64,000 nucleotides of DNA from [Haemophilus] felis (GCA_002015125.1 MUYB01000007.1:1-64000); one strand, 5' to 3'; positions 45,864 through 55,153 are shown, counted from the stretch's first letter. Notes: generated by a model from the sequence alone, not told the origin. Program-made: numbers and translations.

Positions 45864-45953
45864 AATAGTTAAAATTAAAAGTGTTTAAAATTCAAAATCG
45901 TCTCGTATAATAGTTAAAATTAAAAGTGTTTAAAATTCAAAATCGTCTCGTAT
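45864..45953. repeat. Perfect 45-bp tandem duplication in the pgk leader
   Basis: 45864-45908 and 45909-45953 are identical. The unit contains AAAATTAAAAGTGTTTAAAA and ends TCGTCTCGTAT. It lies between the predicted pgk promoter and the pgk start. The junction region recreates a TATTAT box on the minus strand, so the duplication may add a second -10 element. Confidence 0.9.
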
Positions 45954-45980
45954 TATAGCGCGTTATGGGTTGTCTTGTAA
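45952..45980 (-). promoter_or_regulatory. Predicted sigma-70 promoter of pgk-fba
   Basis: On the minus strand TTACAA (45975-45980) and TATAAT (45952-45957) are spaced by 17 bp. The leader would be about 95-100 nt and contains the tandem duplication. Confidence 0.6.
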
Positions 45981-45988
45981 TGGTTTAG

Positions 45989-46348
<360 letters not shown>

Positions 46349-46413
46349 TTAAATTAAGACTCCAATTAATTTTTACACTTAAACCCAAGTCTAACTGGTG
46401 CAAAAACAAAAGG

Positions 46414-47460
46414 TTATGCCAAACTACAATCCCATTTAGACAGTAAAATACCAGCGGCAACCGCAACATTTAGATTGGCATTCAATGGATTCATATGGGA
46501 CAAACACACTTGTTCATCCCCTTGTTGTGCCAAAGTAGCTTCTGATTTTTCATTCAGTACGAACACCACTTTTTCAGAGAGAGCTAATTTCGCCAATGAT
46601 TTCCCTTGTGTGCTGCGGGTTAAATGAATAATTTGGTATCCTGCTTCGCGTAACTGTTGCAGCGCTTTTTCTGCAAACTCTGTTTCTAATACGCGAACAT
46701 ATTCCATTCCACCTTCCGCAACTCGCATTGCAGCAGAAGAATTTAGACTATCAACAAAAGAATGTTCGACAACAATGCCTTTTACCGCAAAAGCGGCGCT
46801 AGTGCGAATAATGCCGCCTAAATTATGTGCATTTTGCACAGCATCAATGAAAACCAAGCAATCACGCTTACGCGGAATATCCAAATATCCAGATAATGTC
46901 AAAGGGCGCATTTTTTTCACTAACATACAAATGCCACCATGATGTTCTGTTCCGCTCACAAGGGTTAATTCGGCATTATCCACTACATGATAAACTTTCT
47001 TATGTTCCGCTAAATATTTGAATAATTCTCCACTTTTTTTCGCCATTTCCACTGTTGCCCAAATGCGCACGATACTTTCTGGGCGTTGTACAAATAGCGC
47101 TTGACAGGTATTTTCTCCATACACTTTCATTTCTTCGGCACGATTTTTCTTAATTTTCTCAGGCGCTCGAGGCGAAAGTGGTCCAGTTTTTTTCTCACGA
47201 GGTTTATCAGCGACGCTAGTGCCTTTTACCAACACTTTCACTTTTCCTTCAATGCCATTCGCATTTTTCATCGTAGTTTCCGCAATGGTTTTTTCCAGTG
47301 TAGCGGAGCGCGATGAAAAACAAGGGTTGGGATTTTGCGCAAATTTCGAATTATCAGATTTTTTAGAAAATTTATTGGGTTTACTTGCAAAACCTTCAGA
47401 GCTGCGTTCATTAAATTTTTTATTAGATTGTTGGAAGGTTGGAGTTTTATTTTTATTCAT
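46414..47460 (-). CDS. yfiF: TrmH/SpoU-family RNA methyltransferase (YfiF-like)
   Basis: A 348-residue protein. The N-terminal ~120 residues are lysine-rich and low-complexity. Then comes a substrate-binding domain and a SPOUT methyltransferase domain with the motifs FIDAVQNAHNLGGIIRTSAAF, FVLNEKSEATLAQQ and LNANLNVAVAAGIL. It should 2'-O-methylate an RNA ribose; the target of YfiF is not established. The start at 47460 (MNKNKTPTF) is preferred, but neither it nor an earlier ATG at 47511 has a good ribosome binding site. Confidence 0.85.
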   Translation of the reverse strand: MNKNKTPTFQQSNKKFNERSSEGFASKPNKFSKKSDNSKFAQNPNPCFSSRSATLEKTIAETTMKNANGIEGKVKVLVKGTSVADKPREKKTGPLSPRAPEKIKKNRAEEMKVYGENTCQALFVQRPESIVRIWATVEMAKKSGELFKYLAEHKKVYHVVDNAELTLVSGTEHHGGICMLVKKMRPLTLSGYLDIPRKRDCLVFIDAVQNAHNLGGIIRTSAAFAVKGIVVEHSFVDSLNSSAAMRVAEGGMEYVRVLETEFAEKALQQLREAGYQIIHLTRSTQGKSLAKLALSEKVVFVLNEKSEATLAQQGDEQVCLSHMNPLNANLNVAVAAGILLSKWDCSLA

Positions 47461-47622
47461 TTTGATGTGCCAAGTTGATTGATTGTAGAAAAAATGGAGA
47501 TTTTTCCGCATTTTTTGTCAGAAAACTGCTCGCATTATATCGAAAAAACCGCTTTTTTCTACCAAGTTAGGTCCCAAATATTGTAAACTACCCCACCATT
47601 CAAAATGAAAGAGAATGATTTT

Positions 47623-48999
47623 ATGTTGTTAAACAAAACCAAACGAGCAAAACAAAATATTAATCGTTTATTCTGTTTACCATTACAAGCAGAACAAGTA
47701 GAGTTTTTATACAGTTCTGCAGAATTTAAAGCTCAAATAATTCAATTAATTCGACAAGCAAAATCTCGAATTTACATTACTGCGCTTTATTGGCAGCAAG
47801 ATGAAGCTGGTCAAGAAATCCTATCAGAAATCTATCGTGCAAAAGAGAACAATCCTAATTTGGATGTCAAAATTCTTGTGGATTGGCATCGTGCACAACG
47901 TAATTTATTAGGTGCAGAAAAATCTGCGACCAATGCGGATTGGTATGTAGAACAACGCGCGACATTCCAACTTTCGAGTGATCCTCATTTATTTTTTGGT
48001 GTGCCGATCAACACCAGAGAGGTGTTTGGTGTGTTACACATTAAAGGGTTCGTGTTTGATGACACCGTGCTTTATAGCGGCGCTAGCATCAATAATGTGT
48101 ATTTACATCAAGATAAAAAGTATCGCTACGACCGTTACCAAAAAATTCAGCACCCAAAACTTGCAGATAGCTTCGTTAATTTTATTCAACAATACTTATT
48201 AGATCCTCAAGCGGTATATGCTTTGGATAATGTTGAAAAACCAAGTACGAAAGAAATTCGCCCTGCAATTCGTGAATTCCGTAAAACCTTGGCTTATGAA
48301 GCAAAATATGTTCAAACAGGTGCAGAACTATTAGAGGAAAGAGCAAATCAATTAAGTGTTTCTCTGTTGTTTGGCTTGAGTAAATATAACAATCAGTTAA
48401 ATCAAACCATTGAGGATCTTTTCCAAATTGTGGAAAACCAATTGGTGATTTGCACACCTTATTTCAATTTTCCTCGTCCGTTACAACAAAAGTTGAGAGC
48501 CTTACTTAAAAAAGGAAAACGAGTGGAAATTATCGTCGGCGATAAAACAGCGAATGATTTCTATATTCCACCTTCAGAGCCATTTAAGTTACCGGGGGCA
48601 CTACCTTATTTATATGAAAATAATCTGCGCCAATTTAGTAAAAAATTTGAGGCAGAAATAGAACAGGGCTTATTAACTATTCGCACTTGGAAAGACGAGG
48701 ATAATTCTTATCATTTAAAAGGTGTGTGGGTTGATGATAAATATATTTTATTAACAGGTAATAACCTTAATCCTCGCGCTTGGCGTTTAGATGCAGAAAA
48801 TGGTTTATTAATTCATGATCCAAAACAAGAGTTGCGCGCACAAGTGGAACAAGAGCTCTACCATATTCGACAAAATACAAAGGTTCTGAAACATTACTCA
48901 GAATTAGAAGAGAGAACAGATTATCCGCTTCCTGTGCAAAAAATTTTGAAAAAATTTGCCAGAATAAAAGCAGATAAATTAGTTAAGATGATTTTGTAG
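47623..48999 (+). CDS. pssA: Phosphatidylserine synthase PssA
   Basis: A 458-residue phospholipase-D-superfamily enzyme with two HKD-type motifs (HIKGFVFDDTVLYSGAS and HLKGVWVDDKYILLTGNNLNPRAW). It condenses CDP-diacylglycerol and serine, feeding phosphatidylethanolamine synthesis. It resembles E. coli PssA through the length (LVDWHRAQR, NTNADWY-like, VGDKTANDFYIP). The ATG at 47623 follows GAGAATGA; the earlier ATG at 47605 lacks an RBS. Confidence 0.95.
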   Translation: MLLNKTKRAKQNINRLFCLPLQAEQVEFLYSSAEFKAQIIQLIRQAKSRIYITALYWQQDEAGQEILSEIYRAKENNPNLDVKILVDWHRAQRNLLGAEKSATNADWYVEQRATFQLSSDPHLFFGVPINTREVFGVLHIKGFVFDDTVLYSGASINNVYLHQDKKYRYDRYQKIQHPKLADSFVNFIQQYLLDPQAVYALDNVEKPSTKEIRPAIREFRKTLAYEAKYVQTGAELLEERANQLSVSLLFGLSKYNNQLNQTIEDLFQIVENQLVICTPYFNFPRPLQQKLRALLKKGKRVEIIVGDKTANDFYIPPSEPFKLPGALPYLYENNLRQFSKKFEAEIEQGLLTIRTWKDEDNSYHLKGVWVDDKYILLTGNNLNPRAWRLDAENGLLIHDPKQELRAQVEQELYHIRQNTKVLKHYSELEERTDYPLPVQKILKKFARIKADKLVKMIL

Positions 49000-49011
49000 A
49001 ACAATCAATGG

Positions 49012-49048
49012 GTAAAAAAACTGCTCTCTTTTAGAGCAGTTTTTTTAT
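49012..49048. terminator. Bidirectional terminator between pssA and cysZ
   Basis: AAAAAACTGCTCT / AGAGCAGTTTTTT between convergent genes. Confidence 0.85.
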
Positions 49049-49051
49049 GCC

Positions 49052-49789
49052 TTATTGTTTAAATTGTTCTACCCACATTACCGTCGCACCACATACAGCC
49101 ACTGGAATAATCACAAAGTTAAGAAGAGGAATGAATGTACAGCAAGTTACCAATATGCCAAAAGTACAACTGAGTAATTTTTTTTCCGCAAGTTGTTGCT
49201 TCATTTGCGCAAAGGTAATTTTATGATTATCAAATGGATAATCGCAGTATTGAATAGCCATTAGCCAAGCGCTAAATACAAAGGAAAGAATAGGAATGGC
49301 ACTTTGTCCTAAAAGTGGAATAAAGCTAAATAAAAATAAAATAAATAAACGCGGTAAACTGTATTTTAATTTCTGCCATTCTCGCAGGATAATGCGCGGA
49401 ATATCACGAATGAAATCCATAGCAGATTGAGAATGTGCTATTTCGCCCGTCAGCATTTCCTCAACTTTCTCCGCTAATAGGGCATTAAAAGGTGCGGCGA
49501 TAAATCCAGCTAAAGTAACAAAAATAAAATAGAAAAAAATTAAAATCAGCAGAATCGATAACGCCATGAGCAAGCCGCCTAACCAGCTCAACCAGTCAGG
49601 AATATAAGACATCATTTTATCGATAAGATAGGAAGTTTGTGTATATAACAGAAAGAAAGTGGCGCTTAATAATAAGATATTAATTAAAATTGGCATCACC
49701 ACAAATCGTCTTAATCCTTTTTGCGAAATCAAATACCAGCCTTGAATAAAATATTGTAATCCAAGGGAAACGGAAGATTGCGAGAACAT
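49052..49789 (-). CDS. cysZ: Sulfate transporter CysZ
   Basis: A 245-residue membrane protein of the CysZ/EI24 family with about four to six helices (GLRRFVVMPILINILLLS, GGLLMALSILLILIFFYF, FIAAPFNALLAEKVE). It mediates sulfate entry for cysteine synthesis. The ATG at 49789 (MFSQSSVSLGLQYF) follows AAGGATAA; the frame is open for another 58 codons upstream, overlapping zipA's region, and is rejected. It diverges from zipA as in related genomes. Confidence 0.9.
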   Translation of the reverse strand: MFSQSSVSLGLQYFIQGWYLISQKGLRRFVVMPILINILLLSATFFLLYTQTSYLIDKMMSYIPDWLSWLGGLLMALSILLILIFFYFIFVTLAGFIAAPFNALLAEKVEEMLTGEIAHSQSAMDFIRDIPRIILREWQKLKYSLPRLFILFLFSFIPLLGQSAIPILSFVFSAWLMAIQYCDYPFDNHKITFAQMKQQLAEKKLLSCTFGILVTCCTFIPLLNFVIIPVAVCGATVMWVEQFKQ

Positions 49790-49947
49790 ATTTATCCTTA
49801 ATTGTAAAAAGAACACAGCATACAAACGAGGGGTAAAAAAATCAATTTTTAACGATCCTGAAAGAGCAAAATATGTTAAGCTAGCCAACGTTTTACTGTG
49901 TATAAAAATGAGTGAAAATCTTTTTATAGCGATTGGAGGAATAAGCA

Positions 49948-50874
49948 GTGGAGTTAAACACAATTCTTATCATTTTAGGTGTTGCAACATTAATTATTTT
50001 GGTTGCTCATGGCATTTGGTCTAGCCGTAGAGAACAATCTCGTTATTTCAAAAGCGCGGAAACCTTTACTAATGATTCACGTTTACAAAATAGAAAGACC
50101 TCAGAACCCTCTCCTACTTTTGAAAATCCTCCTTCATCTGAAAGCAATCAACCTGTGGTTGATCACAGACAGCAAACATTACATTTTGATGAACCGCAAG
50201 AAAGCCATTCCGATAACTATGTTAATCAAACAGATCACATTAAAATCCATTTACCAGAAAGTGATATGGCAGCAACAAATCTAGCGCCAGAAGAAAATGC
50301 ATCAACACAAACAATAGGCGAATTAGAGAAGTTTAGTGATGAAGAATACGGTGTAGATACTCACTCAACCAAATTGCGTGAACAATTGGCTGAATTAGGC
50401 AGAAATGAATATCAAGCTGAGCAACAAACAACAATGAGTAGTTCTACCGCCTCTGAGGTTATGGAAAGTTGCAACAATAAACCAACCTTCCTCACCTTAT
50501 ATATCGTTGCGCCTGAAGGATTAGCCTTCCAAGGCACGCAAATAGCTAAGATCTTAGATGAATTAGGTTTTTTATTTGGAGAAAATAATATTTATCACCG
50601 CCATTCCGATCTAAGCATAAATAGCCCTGTTTTATTTAGTCTTGCTAACATAGAACAACCAGGCACTTTTCATTACAATATGCAAGATTTTTCTACCATT
50701 GGATTGGCGTTGTTTATTCAATTCCCTTCAGAAGGTAACGATTTGATGAATTTACGCATGATGATCAGAGCCGCTAAGAGCATTGCTGAAGCGCTCGATG
50801 GTTTTATTCTCAGCGCAGAACAAAAACTCTTCGATGAACAAGAAGAAGCGCGTTATTTAGATTCTATTCGATAA
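49948..50874 (+). CDS. zipA: Cell division protein ZipA
   Basis: A 308-residue protein: one N-terminal membrane helix (NTILIILGVATLIILVAHGIW), a basic stretch, a long Pro/Glu/Gln-rich linker (about 40-175) and a C-terminal FtsZ-binding domain (about 180-305, LTLYIVAPEGLAFQGTQIAKIL, FTIGLALFIQFP-like). It tethers FtsZ to the inner membrane. The start is GTG, preceded by GGAGGA. In E. coli and Haemophilus ligA follows zipA; here a terminator and napG follow instead. Confidence 0.93.
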   Translation: MELNTILIILGVATLIILVAHGIWSSRREQSRYFKSAETFTNDSRLQNRKTSEPSPTFENPPSSESNQPVVDHRQQTLHFDEPQESHSDNYVNQTDHIKIHLPESDMAATNLAPEENASTQTIGELEKFSDEEYGVDTHSTKLREQLAELGRNEYQAEQQTTMSSSTASEVMESCNNKPTFLTLYIVAPEGLAFQGTQIAKILDELGFLFGENNIYHRHSDLSINSPVLFSLANIEQPGTFHYNMQDFSTIGLALFIQFPSEGNDLMNLRMMIRAAKSIAEALDGFILSAEQKLFDEQEEARYLDSIR

Positions 50875-50916
50875 CCAAATAGGTTGAGAGATTCCCTTTA
50901 ATCTCAAGATTCTATT

Positions 50917-50958
50917 TAGAAAGACTGAAATTGGCGATATCCTTTCAGTCTTTTTTAT
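50917..50958 (+). terminator. Terminator after zipA
   Basis: AAAGACTGAAA / TTTCAGTCTTTTTT. The 307-bp gap to napG holds this, an FNR site, a NarP-like palindrome and a -10 box, but no gene. Confidence 0.8.
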
Positions 50959-51056
50959 TTCTTTTACATATCACTAATTTCCCTATTCACTTTCTGGTTC
51001 CAACGCTTTTTCAAGGGCCCTAGATTTCTCACTGCCGATAAAAAAGCCATTATTTT

Positions 51057-51070
51057 TTGATTCCAATCAA
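51057..51070 (+). promoter_or_regulatory. FNR site of the nap promoter
   Basis: TTGAT-TCCA-ATCAA, a perfect FNR consensus. It lies about 80 bp upstream of the predicted transcription start. Confidence 0.8.
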
Positions 51071-51094
51071 AAAATATTAGAGTAGTTTCGCAAA

Positions 51095-51109
51095 TACCTA
51101 CTAGGGGTA
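51095..51109 (+). promoter_or_regulatory. NarP-like palindrome of the nap promoter
   Basis: TACCTAC-T-AGGGGTA. The right half AGGGGTA matches the NarL/NarP heptamer AKRRGTA fully; the left half matches six of seven, and the spacer is one base instead of two. It is centred about 43 bp before the predicted start, close to the position of the NarP site in E. coli napF. Confidence 0.6.
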
Positions 51110-51132
51110 ATTAAGCTCAACAGAAAAAACTT

Positions 51133-51138
51133 GATAAT
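51133..51138 (+). promoter_or_regulatory. Predicted -10 box of the nap promoter
   Basis: GATAAT, five of six matches to TATAAT, with no recognisable -35 at 17 bp upstream, as expected of an activator-dependent promoter. It would give a leader of about 37 nt before napG. Confidence 0.45.
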
Positions 51139-51181
51139 GAGCCACTAAATTGCGCAACTCCTATCAAACTAAGGGCTATCC

Positions 51182-51925
51182 TTGAAAAATAATCCTGAAC
51201 GTCGTCGTTTTTTAAAAGAGGTTACTCGTACCGCTGGCGGTCTAGCAGGGGTAGGATTGCTGCTCGGCTTACAACAGCAACAAAGCCTCGCCCGAGAAGG
51301 AATTCCGTTACGACCGCCTTTCGCCTTAACGGATGCAAAAGCGTTTTCAGCAGCTTGTATTCGTTGTGGTCAATGTGTGCAAGCTTGTCCATACGATATG
51401 TTGCATTTAGCCTCTTTGCTTTCTCCATTAGAAGCAGGCACACCTTATTTTGTTGCTCGAGATAAGCCTTGCGAAATGTGCGAAGACATTCCTTGTGCTA
51501 AAGCTTGCCCAACTGGTGCTTTGAATAATCAAGCCACGGACATTAATCAAGCAAAAATGGGATTAGCCGTATTATTGGATCACGAAACCTGTCTCAACTG
51601 GCAGGGATTGCGTTGCGATGTATGTTATCGCGTCTGTCCATTAATTGACAAAGCAATCACCTTGGAAATGCAACGTAATGAGCGCTCTGGTAAACACGCG
51701 AAATTTATTCCAACAGTGCACTCTGATGCCTGTACCGGGTGCGGGAAATGCGAAGAAGCCTGTGTATTAGAAGAGGCGGCGATAAAAGTATTGCCTATGG
51801 ATATGGCTAAAGGAATGTTAGGCAAGCATTACCGTTTAGGTTGGGAAGAAAAACAAAAAGTAGGACATTCATTAGCACCAGAGGATTTAATTTCTTTACC
51901 TGTGCGGCAACCGGAGGGATTCTAA
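51182..51925 (+). CDS. napG: NapG ferredoxin-type quinol dehydrogenase component
   Basis: A 247-residue periplasmic iron-sulfur protein exported by Tat ([24 protein letters not shown]). It has four [4Fe-4S] motifs: [43 protein letters not shown] and [11 protein letters not shown]. With NapH it passes electrons from quinol toward NapC/NapB. The start is probably TTG, 6 bp after AAGGG; no ATG is available in frame. It directly follows the predicted nap promoter, and napF, napD and napA, which normally come first, are absent. Confidence 0.93.
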   Translation: MKNNPERRRFLKEVTRTAGGLAGVGLLLGLQQQQSLAREGIPLRPPFALTDAKAFSAACIRCGQCVQACPYDMLHLASLLSPLEAGTPYFVARDKPCEMCEDIPCAKACPTGALNNQATDINQAKMGLAVLLDHETCLNWQGLRCDVCYRVCPLIDKAITLEMQRNERSGKHAKFIPTVHSDACTGCGKCEEACVLEEAAIKVLPMDMAKGMLGKHYRLGWEEKQKVGHSLAPEDLISLPVRQPEGF

Positions 51926-52789
51926 ATGGCAAATCCAATTCCAGAGGCAGGAAAAGAAGCGCGCCAAAAATTAGGTTGGTGGTATGCAAATCGCTTTTTG
52001 ATATTACGTCGTTTGACTCAATTGAGCATTTTGTTGATGTTTTTATCAGGTCCATACCTCAATATTTGGATCTTGAGAGGAAACTATAGCAGTAGCCTAT
52101 TCCTCGATATAATTCCTATGAGTGATCCTTTAATCATCGCAGAAAGCCTTGCTACAGGATTTCTACCGACGTTAACTGCGTTGGTCGGCGTTGGCATTGT
52201 GCTGGCGCTATATAGCTTATTAGCTAGTCGCGCCTTTTGTGCTTGGGTATGTCCATTAAATATCATCACCGATTTAGCCGCATGGCTAAGACGTAAATTG
52301 GGTATTCGTCAATCTGCTAAGCTATCACGAAATTTACGTTATGGACTACTTCTGATGATCTTATTCGGTAGTGCGATAACAGGGAATTTACTATGGGAAT
52401 GGGTTAACCCTGTAGCGGCGCTAGGCCGTGCATTTATTTACGGTTTAGGAGCTACTGTTTGGTTAATCTTAGCCTTGTTTCTTTTTGATCTATTTATTGT
52501 TGAACATGGTTGGTGTGGTCATTTATGTCCAATTGGCGCGACTTATGGAGTTGTGGGAGCAAAAAGTTTAATCAGAGTAAAGGTAGAGCATCGTTCTAAA
52601 TGCGATAACTGTATGGATTGCTACCATATTTGTCCTGAACCTCAAGTTCTGCGTGCTCCACTACATGGTAAAAGTGGTGAAAGTCCACTTATCTTGGCAA
52701 AAGATTGTATCAGTTGCGGACGATGTATCGATGTTTGCGCTGAAAAAGTTTTTATATTCACAAACAGATTTAATCATTCGGGGGAATAA
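51926..52789 (+). CDS. napH: NapH membrane quinol dehydrogenase component
   Basis: A 287-residue inner-membrane protein with four helices, two CxxxCP motifs (CAWVCPLN, CGHLCPIGAT) and two C-terminal [4Fe-4S] sites (CDNCMDCYHICP, CISCGRCIDVCAEK). It oxidises menaquinol and passes electrons to NapG. It starts immediately after the napG stop. Confidence 0.93.
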   Translation: MANPIPEAGKEARQKLGWWYANRFLILRRLTQLSILLMFLSGPYLNIWILRGNYSSSLFLDIIPMSDPLIIAESLATGFLPTLTALVGVGIVLALYSLLASRAFCAWVCPLNIITDLAAWLRRKLGIRQSAKLSRNLRYGLLLMILFGSAITGNLLWEWVNPVAALGRAFIYGLGATVWLILALFLFDLFIVEHGWCGHLCPIGATYGVVGAKSLIRVKVEHRSKCDNCMDCYHICPEPQVLRAPLHGKSGESPLILAKDCISCGRCIDVCAEKVFIFTNRFNHSGE

Positions 52790-52794
52790 TAACA

Positions 52795-53232
52795 ATGAAA
52801 AAAACTATGGGAATTTTAGCGACGGTGGTAGCAATAGCCACATCACAGTCCATTTATGCGACATCAGAAAAAATTGGCAATTCTATACAAGAGTCAGTAG
52901 AAAATGTATCGCCAATGTTCCACAATGAACCCAAAGAGCGTGATTTACCAGCATTAAATTATGTGAATCAACCACCAATGGTGCCTCATGCGGTAAAAAA
53001 TTATCAAGTAACTAAAAACGTCAACCAATGTTTAACTTGTCACAGCCCTGAAGCATCTCGAGTTACCGGCGCTACACGTATTAGCCCAACGCATTTTATG
53101 GATCGTGATGGCAATATTGTCGGCAGTACCTCACCTCGTCGCTACTTCTGTTTACAATGCCATGTATCCCAGTCCGATGTTGAACCTATAGTACCAAATG
53201 AATTTAAACCAATGTCTGGTTTTGGTAAATAA
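52795..53232 (+). CDS. napB: NapB diheme cytochrome c
   Basis: A 145-residue periplasmic protein with a signal peptide and two CxxCH heme sites (CLTCHSPEAS and CLQCHVSQSD). It is normally the small subunit of the NapAB nitrate reductase. No NapA is in the window, so its redox partner is uncertain. It follows napH by 5 bp. Confidence 0.92.
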   Translation: MKKTMGILATVVAIATSQSIYATSEKIGNSIQESVENVSPMFHNEPKERDLPALNYVNQPPMVPHAVKNYQVTKNVNQCLTCHSPEASRVTGATRISPTHFMDRDGNIVGSTSPRRYFCLQCHVSQSDVEPIVPNEFKPMSGFGK

Positions 53233-53243
53233 GAGAGGGAGCT

Positions 53244-53834
53244 ATGTTGAAATTAATTAAAGGATTTTGGCGCTGGTTTCGCACACCGAGTCGTATTGCG
53301 ATTGGAACTTTAATTTCACTCGCCTTTCTCGCAGGAATTTTGTTTTGGGGGGGATTTAACACCGCATTAGAATACACCAACACGGAAGAATTTTGTTCAA
53401 GCTGCCATATGAATGATGTTGTTCCAGAGTACCGTCATTCTGTGCACTATATGAATCGTAGTGGTGTAAAAGCTACTTGCGCGGATTGTCATTTACCCCA
53501 TGAATTTATCCCTAAATGGACTCGCAAAATTAAAGCTGCTCGTGAAGTCTATGCTCATGTAATGGGAAAAGTTGATACCAAAGAAAAATTTGAAGCAGCA
53601 CGCTTAGAAATGGCAGAGCGGGAGTGGGTTCGTATGAAGGCTAACGATTCTCAAGAATGTCGTAACTGCCATAATTTTGAAGCTATGGACTTTACACAAC
53701 AAAAAACCGTCGCGGATAAAATGCACAACTTGGCTATTCAAGAAGGTAAAACCTGTATTGATTGCCACAAAGGCATCGCTCATCAACTCCCTGATATGAG
53801 CCATATTCCATCAGGTTTTAAGAAAGAGGAATAA
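53244..53834 (+). CDS. napC: NapC tetraheme cytochrome c
   Basis: A 196-residue NapC/NirT-family quinol dehydrogenase anchored by an N-terminal helix (IAIGTLISLAFLAGILFWGG). Four heme sites: CSSCH, CADCH, CRNCH and CIDCH. It transfers electrons from quinol to periplasmic reductases. It is the last nap gene here and is followed by a terminator. Confidence 0.94.
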   Translation: MLKLIKGFWRWFRTPSRIAIGTLISLAFLAGILFWGGFNTALEYTNTEEFCSSCHMNDVVPEYRHSVHYMNRSGVKATCADCHLPHEFIPKWTRKIKAAREVYAHVMGKVDTKEKFEAARLEMAEREWVRMKANDSQECRNCHNFEAMDFTQQKTVADKMHNLAIQEGKTCIDCHKGIAHQLPDMSHIPSGFKKEE

Positions 53835-53842
53835 ATTCGCAA

Positions 53843-53876
53843 AAAAATGGGTTAGCATTTTACTAACCCATTTAGT
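53843..53876. terminator. Terminator between napC and nanM
   Basis: AAATGGGTTAG / CTAACCCATTT between convergent genes; usable in both directions. Confidence 0.75.
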
Positions 53877-53878
53877 TA

Positions 53879-55039
53879 TTACTCAACAATAAGCGTTTTA
53901 CCGTCGAAACTCATTGTTTTAACTTCAGTTAAAGGTTTACCACCATCGGTTTCACCGCCAATCATTAATACTTTATCACCGTAAGTCAATGCCACACCTG
54001 ACGCGATGTTGATTGGGTATTCGCCAACTACTTTCCAAGTGCCTTTTTTCTCATCCAATGAATAAACAGCGTTGTGGAAGGTTTTCTTCAAGCCACCTGT
54101 ACGATGTGCGTCCATAATACCTTTCTCATAGTTGGCTTTCGCACCTGGGAAGTTTGCACCACCTGTTACAATGTAGCCGCCTTTGGTGTAGCCGCCCATT
54201 GCACCTGCGATACCATCTTGTTTTTCATAGCCTTTTGGTGCTGGAAGTTTGCCAAGTTGTTTCCAAGTGATGCCATCTTTACCGATAGTACCTAATGATG
54301 TTTCATCCGTACGTAAACCTGCTTTTAACTCACCGTTTACCACTAAGAATTTATCGCCTTTGATCGCAATCGCCGCTCCTGCACGACCGTAGTATGGGAA
54401 GTGTCCTTCATTGTGCCAGGTGTTCGTTGCTGGGTTATAACTCAACACGTCTGCGTTGAATAAGAAATCTTTGTGAGACATATTGAAGTATGCATCGAAA
54501 ACAGGTTTCTCTGCCGCTTTTTTCTCATCACCTTCTTTTGTGCCTACCGCGGCTTTCACGTCTTGGAATAAGCCATTCCAGATCTCTTGGTTTACGCCAC
54601 CAAAGAAGTAAATTTTGCCATCTTTCGCTGCAGCACTTGCACCAACTGAAGCAGAACGTGGTGAACGAGTTTGGAGTTTTGTCCACATTTGAGTTGCAGG
54701 ATCATAAACGTGAACATCATTAATGATTTGGTTTGCGGCAACGTCGGTATTTTGCATACCACCAAAGACATATAATTTACCATCGACTGCTGCAGAAACA
54801 GGTTGGTTACGGCTACCGCCTGGGAATGCAGGTAACTCAGTCCATTTTGCATCTTTCTCTTTTAAGTTTAATGAGAAGAATTTGTCGCCACCTGAACCTA
54901 AACCGACATAAACGGTATCGCCGATCAACGCACCTGTCCCACTTTTGATTCCCACTGGAAGTTCAGGATAAGAAGCCGCTTGAGCGGTGAATGCTACAGC
55001 TGCGAATGTTGTGAATAATGCTACTTTTGTTAATTTCAT
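53879..55039 (-). CDS. nanM: N-acetylneuraminate epimerase NanM
   Basis: A 386-residue periplasmic Kelch beta propeller with signal peptide (MKLTKVALFTTFAAVAFTAQA) and repeated GG-x5-Y/W units (KLYVFGG, KIYFFGG, KGGYIVTGG, KVLMIGG). It converts alpha- to beta-N-acetylneuraminate, speeding sialic acid use. It is downstream of siaP-siaT, as in H. influenzae; a hairpin at 55112-55143 separates it from siaT. Confidence 0.92.
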   Translation of the reverse strand: MKLTKVALFTTFAAVAFTAQAASYPELPVGIKSGTGALIGDTVYVGLGSGGDKFFSLNLKEKDAKWTELPAFPGGSRNQPVSAAVDGKLYVFGGMQNTDVAANQIINDVHVYDPATQMWTKLQTRSPRSASVGASAAAKDGKIYFFGGVNQEIWNGLFQDVKAAVGTKEGDEKKAAEKPVFDAYFNMSHKDFLFNADVLSYNPATNTWHNEGHFPYYGRAGAAIAIKGDKFLVVNGELKAGLRTDETSLGTIGKDGITWKQLGKLPAPKGYEKQDGIAGAMGGYTKGGYIVTGGANFPGAKANYEKGIMDAHRTGGLKKTFHNAVYSLDEKKGTWKVVGEYPINIASGVALTYGDKVLMIGGETDGGKPLTEVKTMSFDGKTLIVE

Positions 55040-55111
55040 TTTATTACCTCATTTAGGTTGAGTAAGAATGAACACCGATTCAGATACAACATAGAATGGC
55101 AAGTTTTTATT

Positions 55112-55143
55112 CAAAACCGACCGCTTGCGTGGTCGGTTTTAGA
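55112..55143 (-). terminator. Hairpin between siaT and nanM
   Basis: AAAACCGACC / GGTCGGTTTT with loop ACGCAAGC on the minus strand, followed by GAATAAAAAC. It may be a partial terminator limiting nanM expression. Confidence 0.6.
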
Positions 55144-55153
55144 TTATCTAATG

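Noticed and set aside
49790..49963. N-terminal extension of CysZ
   Set aside because: No ribosome binding site at the far start, sequence not CysZ-like, and a good RBS precedes the ATG at 49789.
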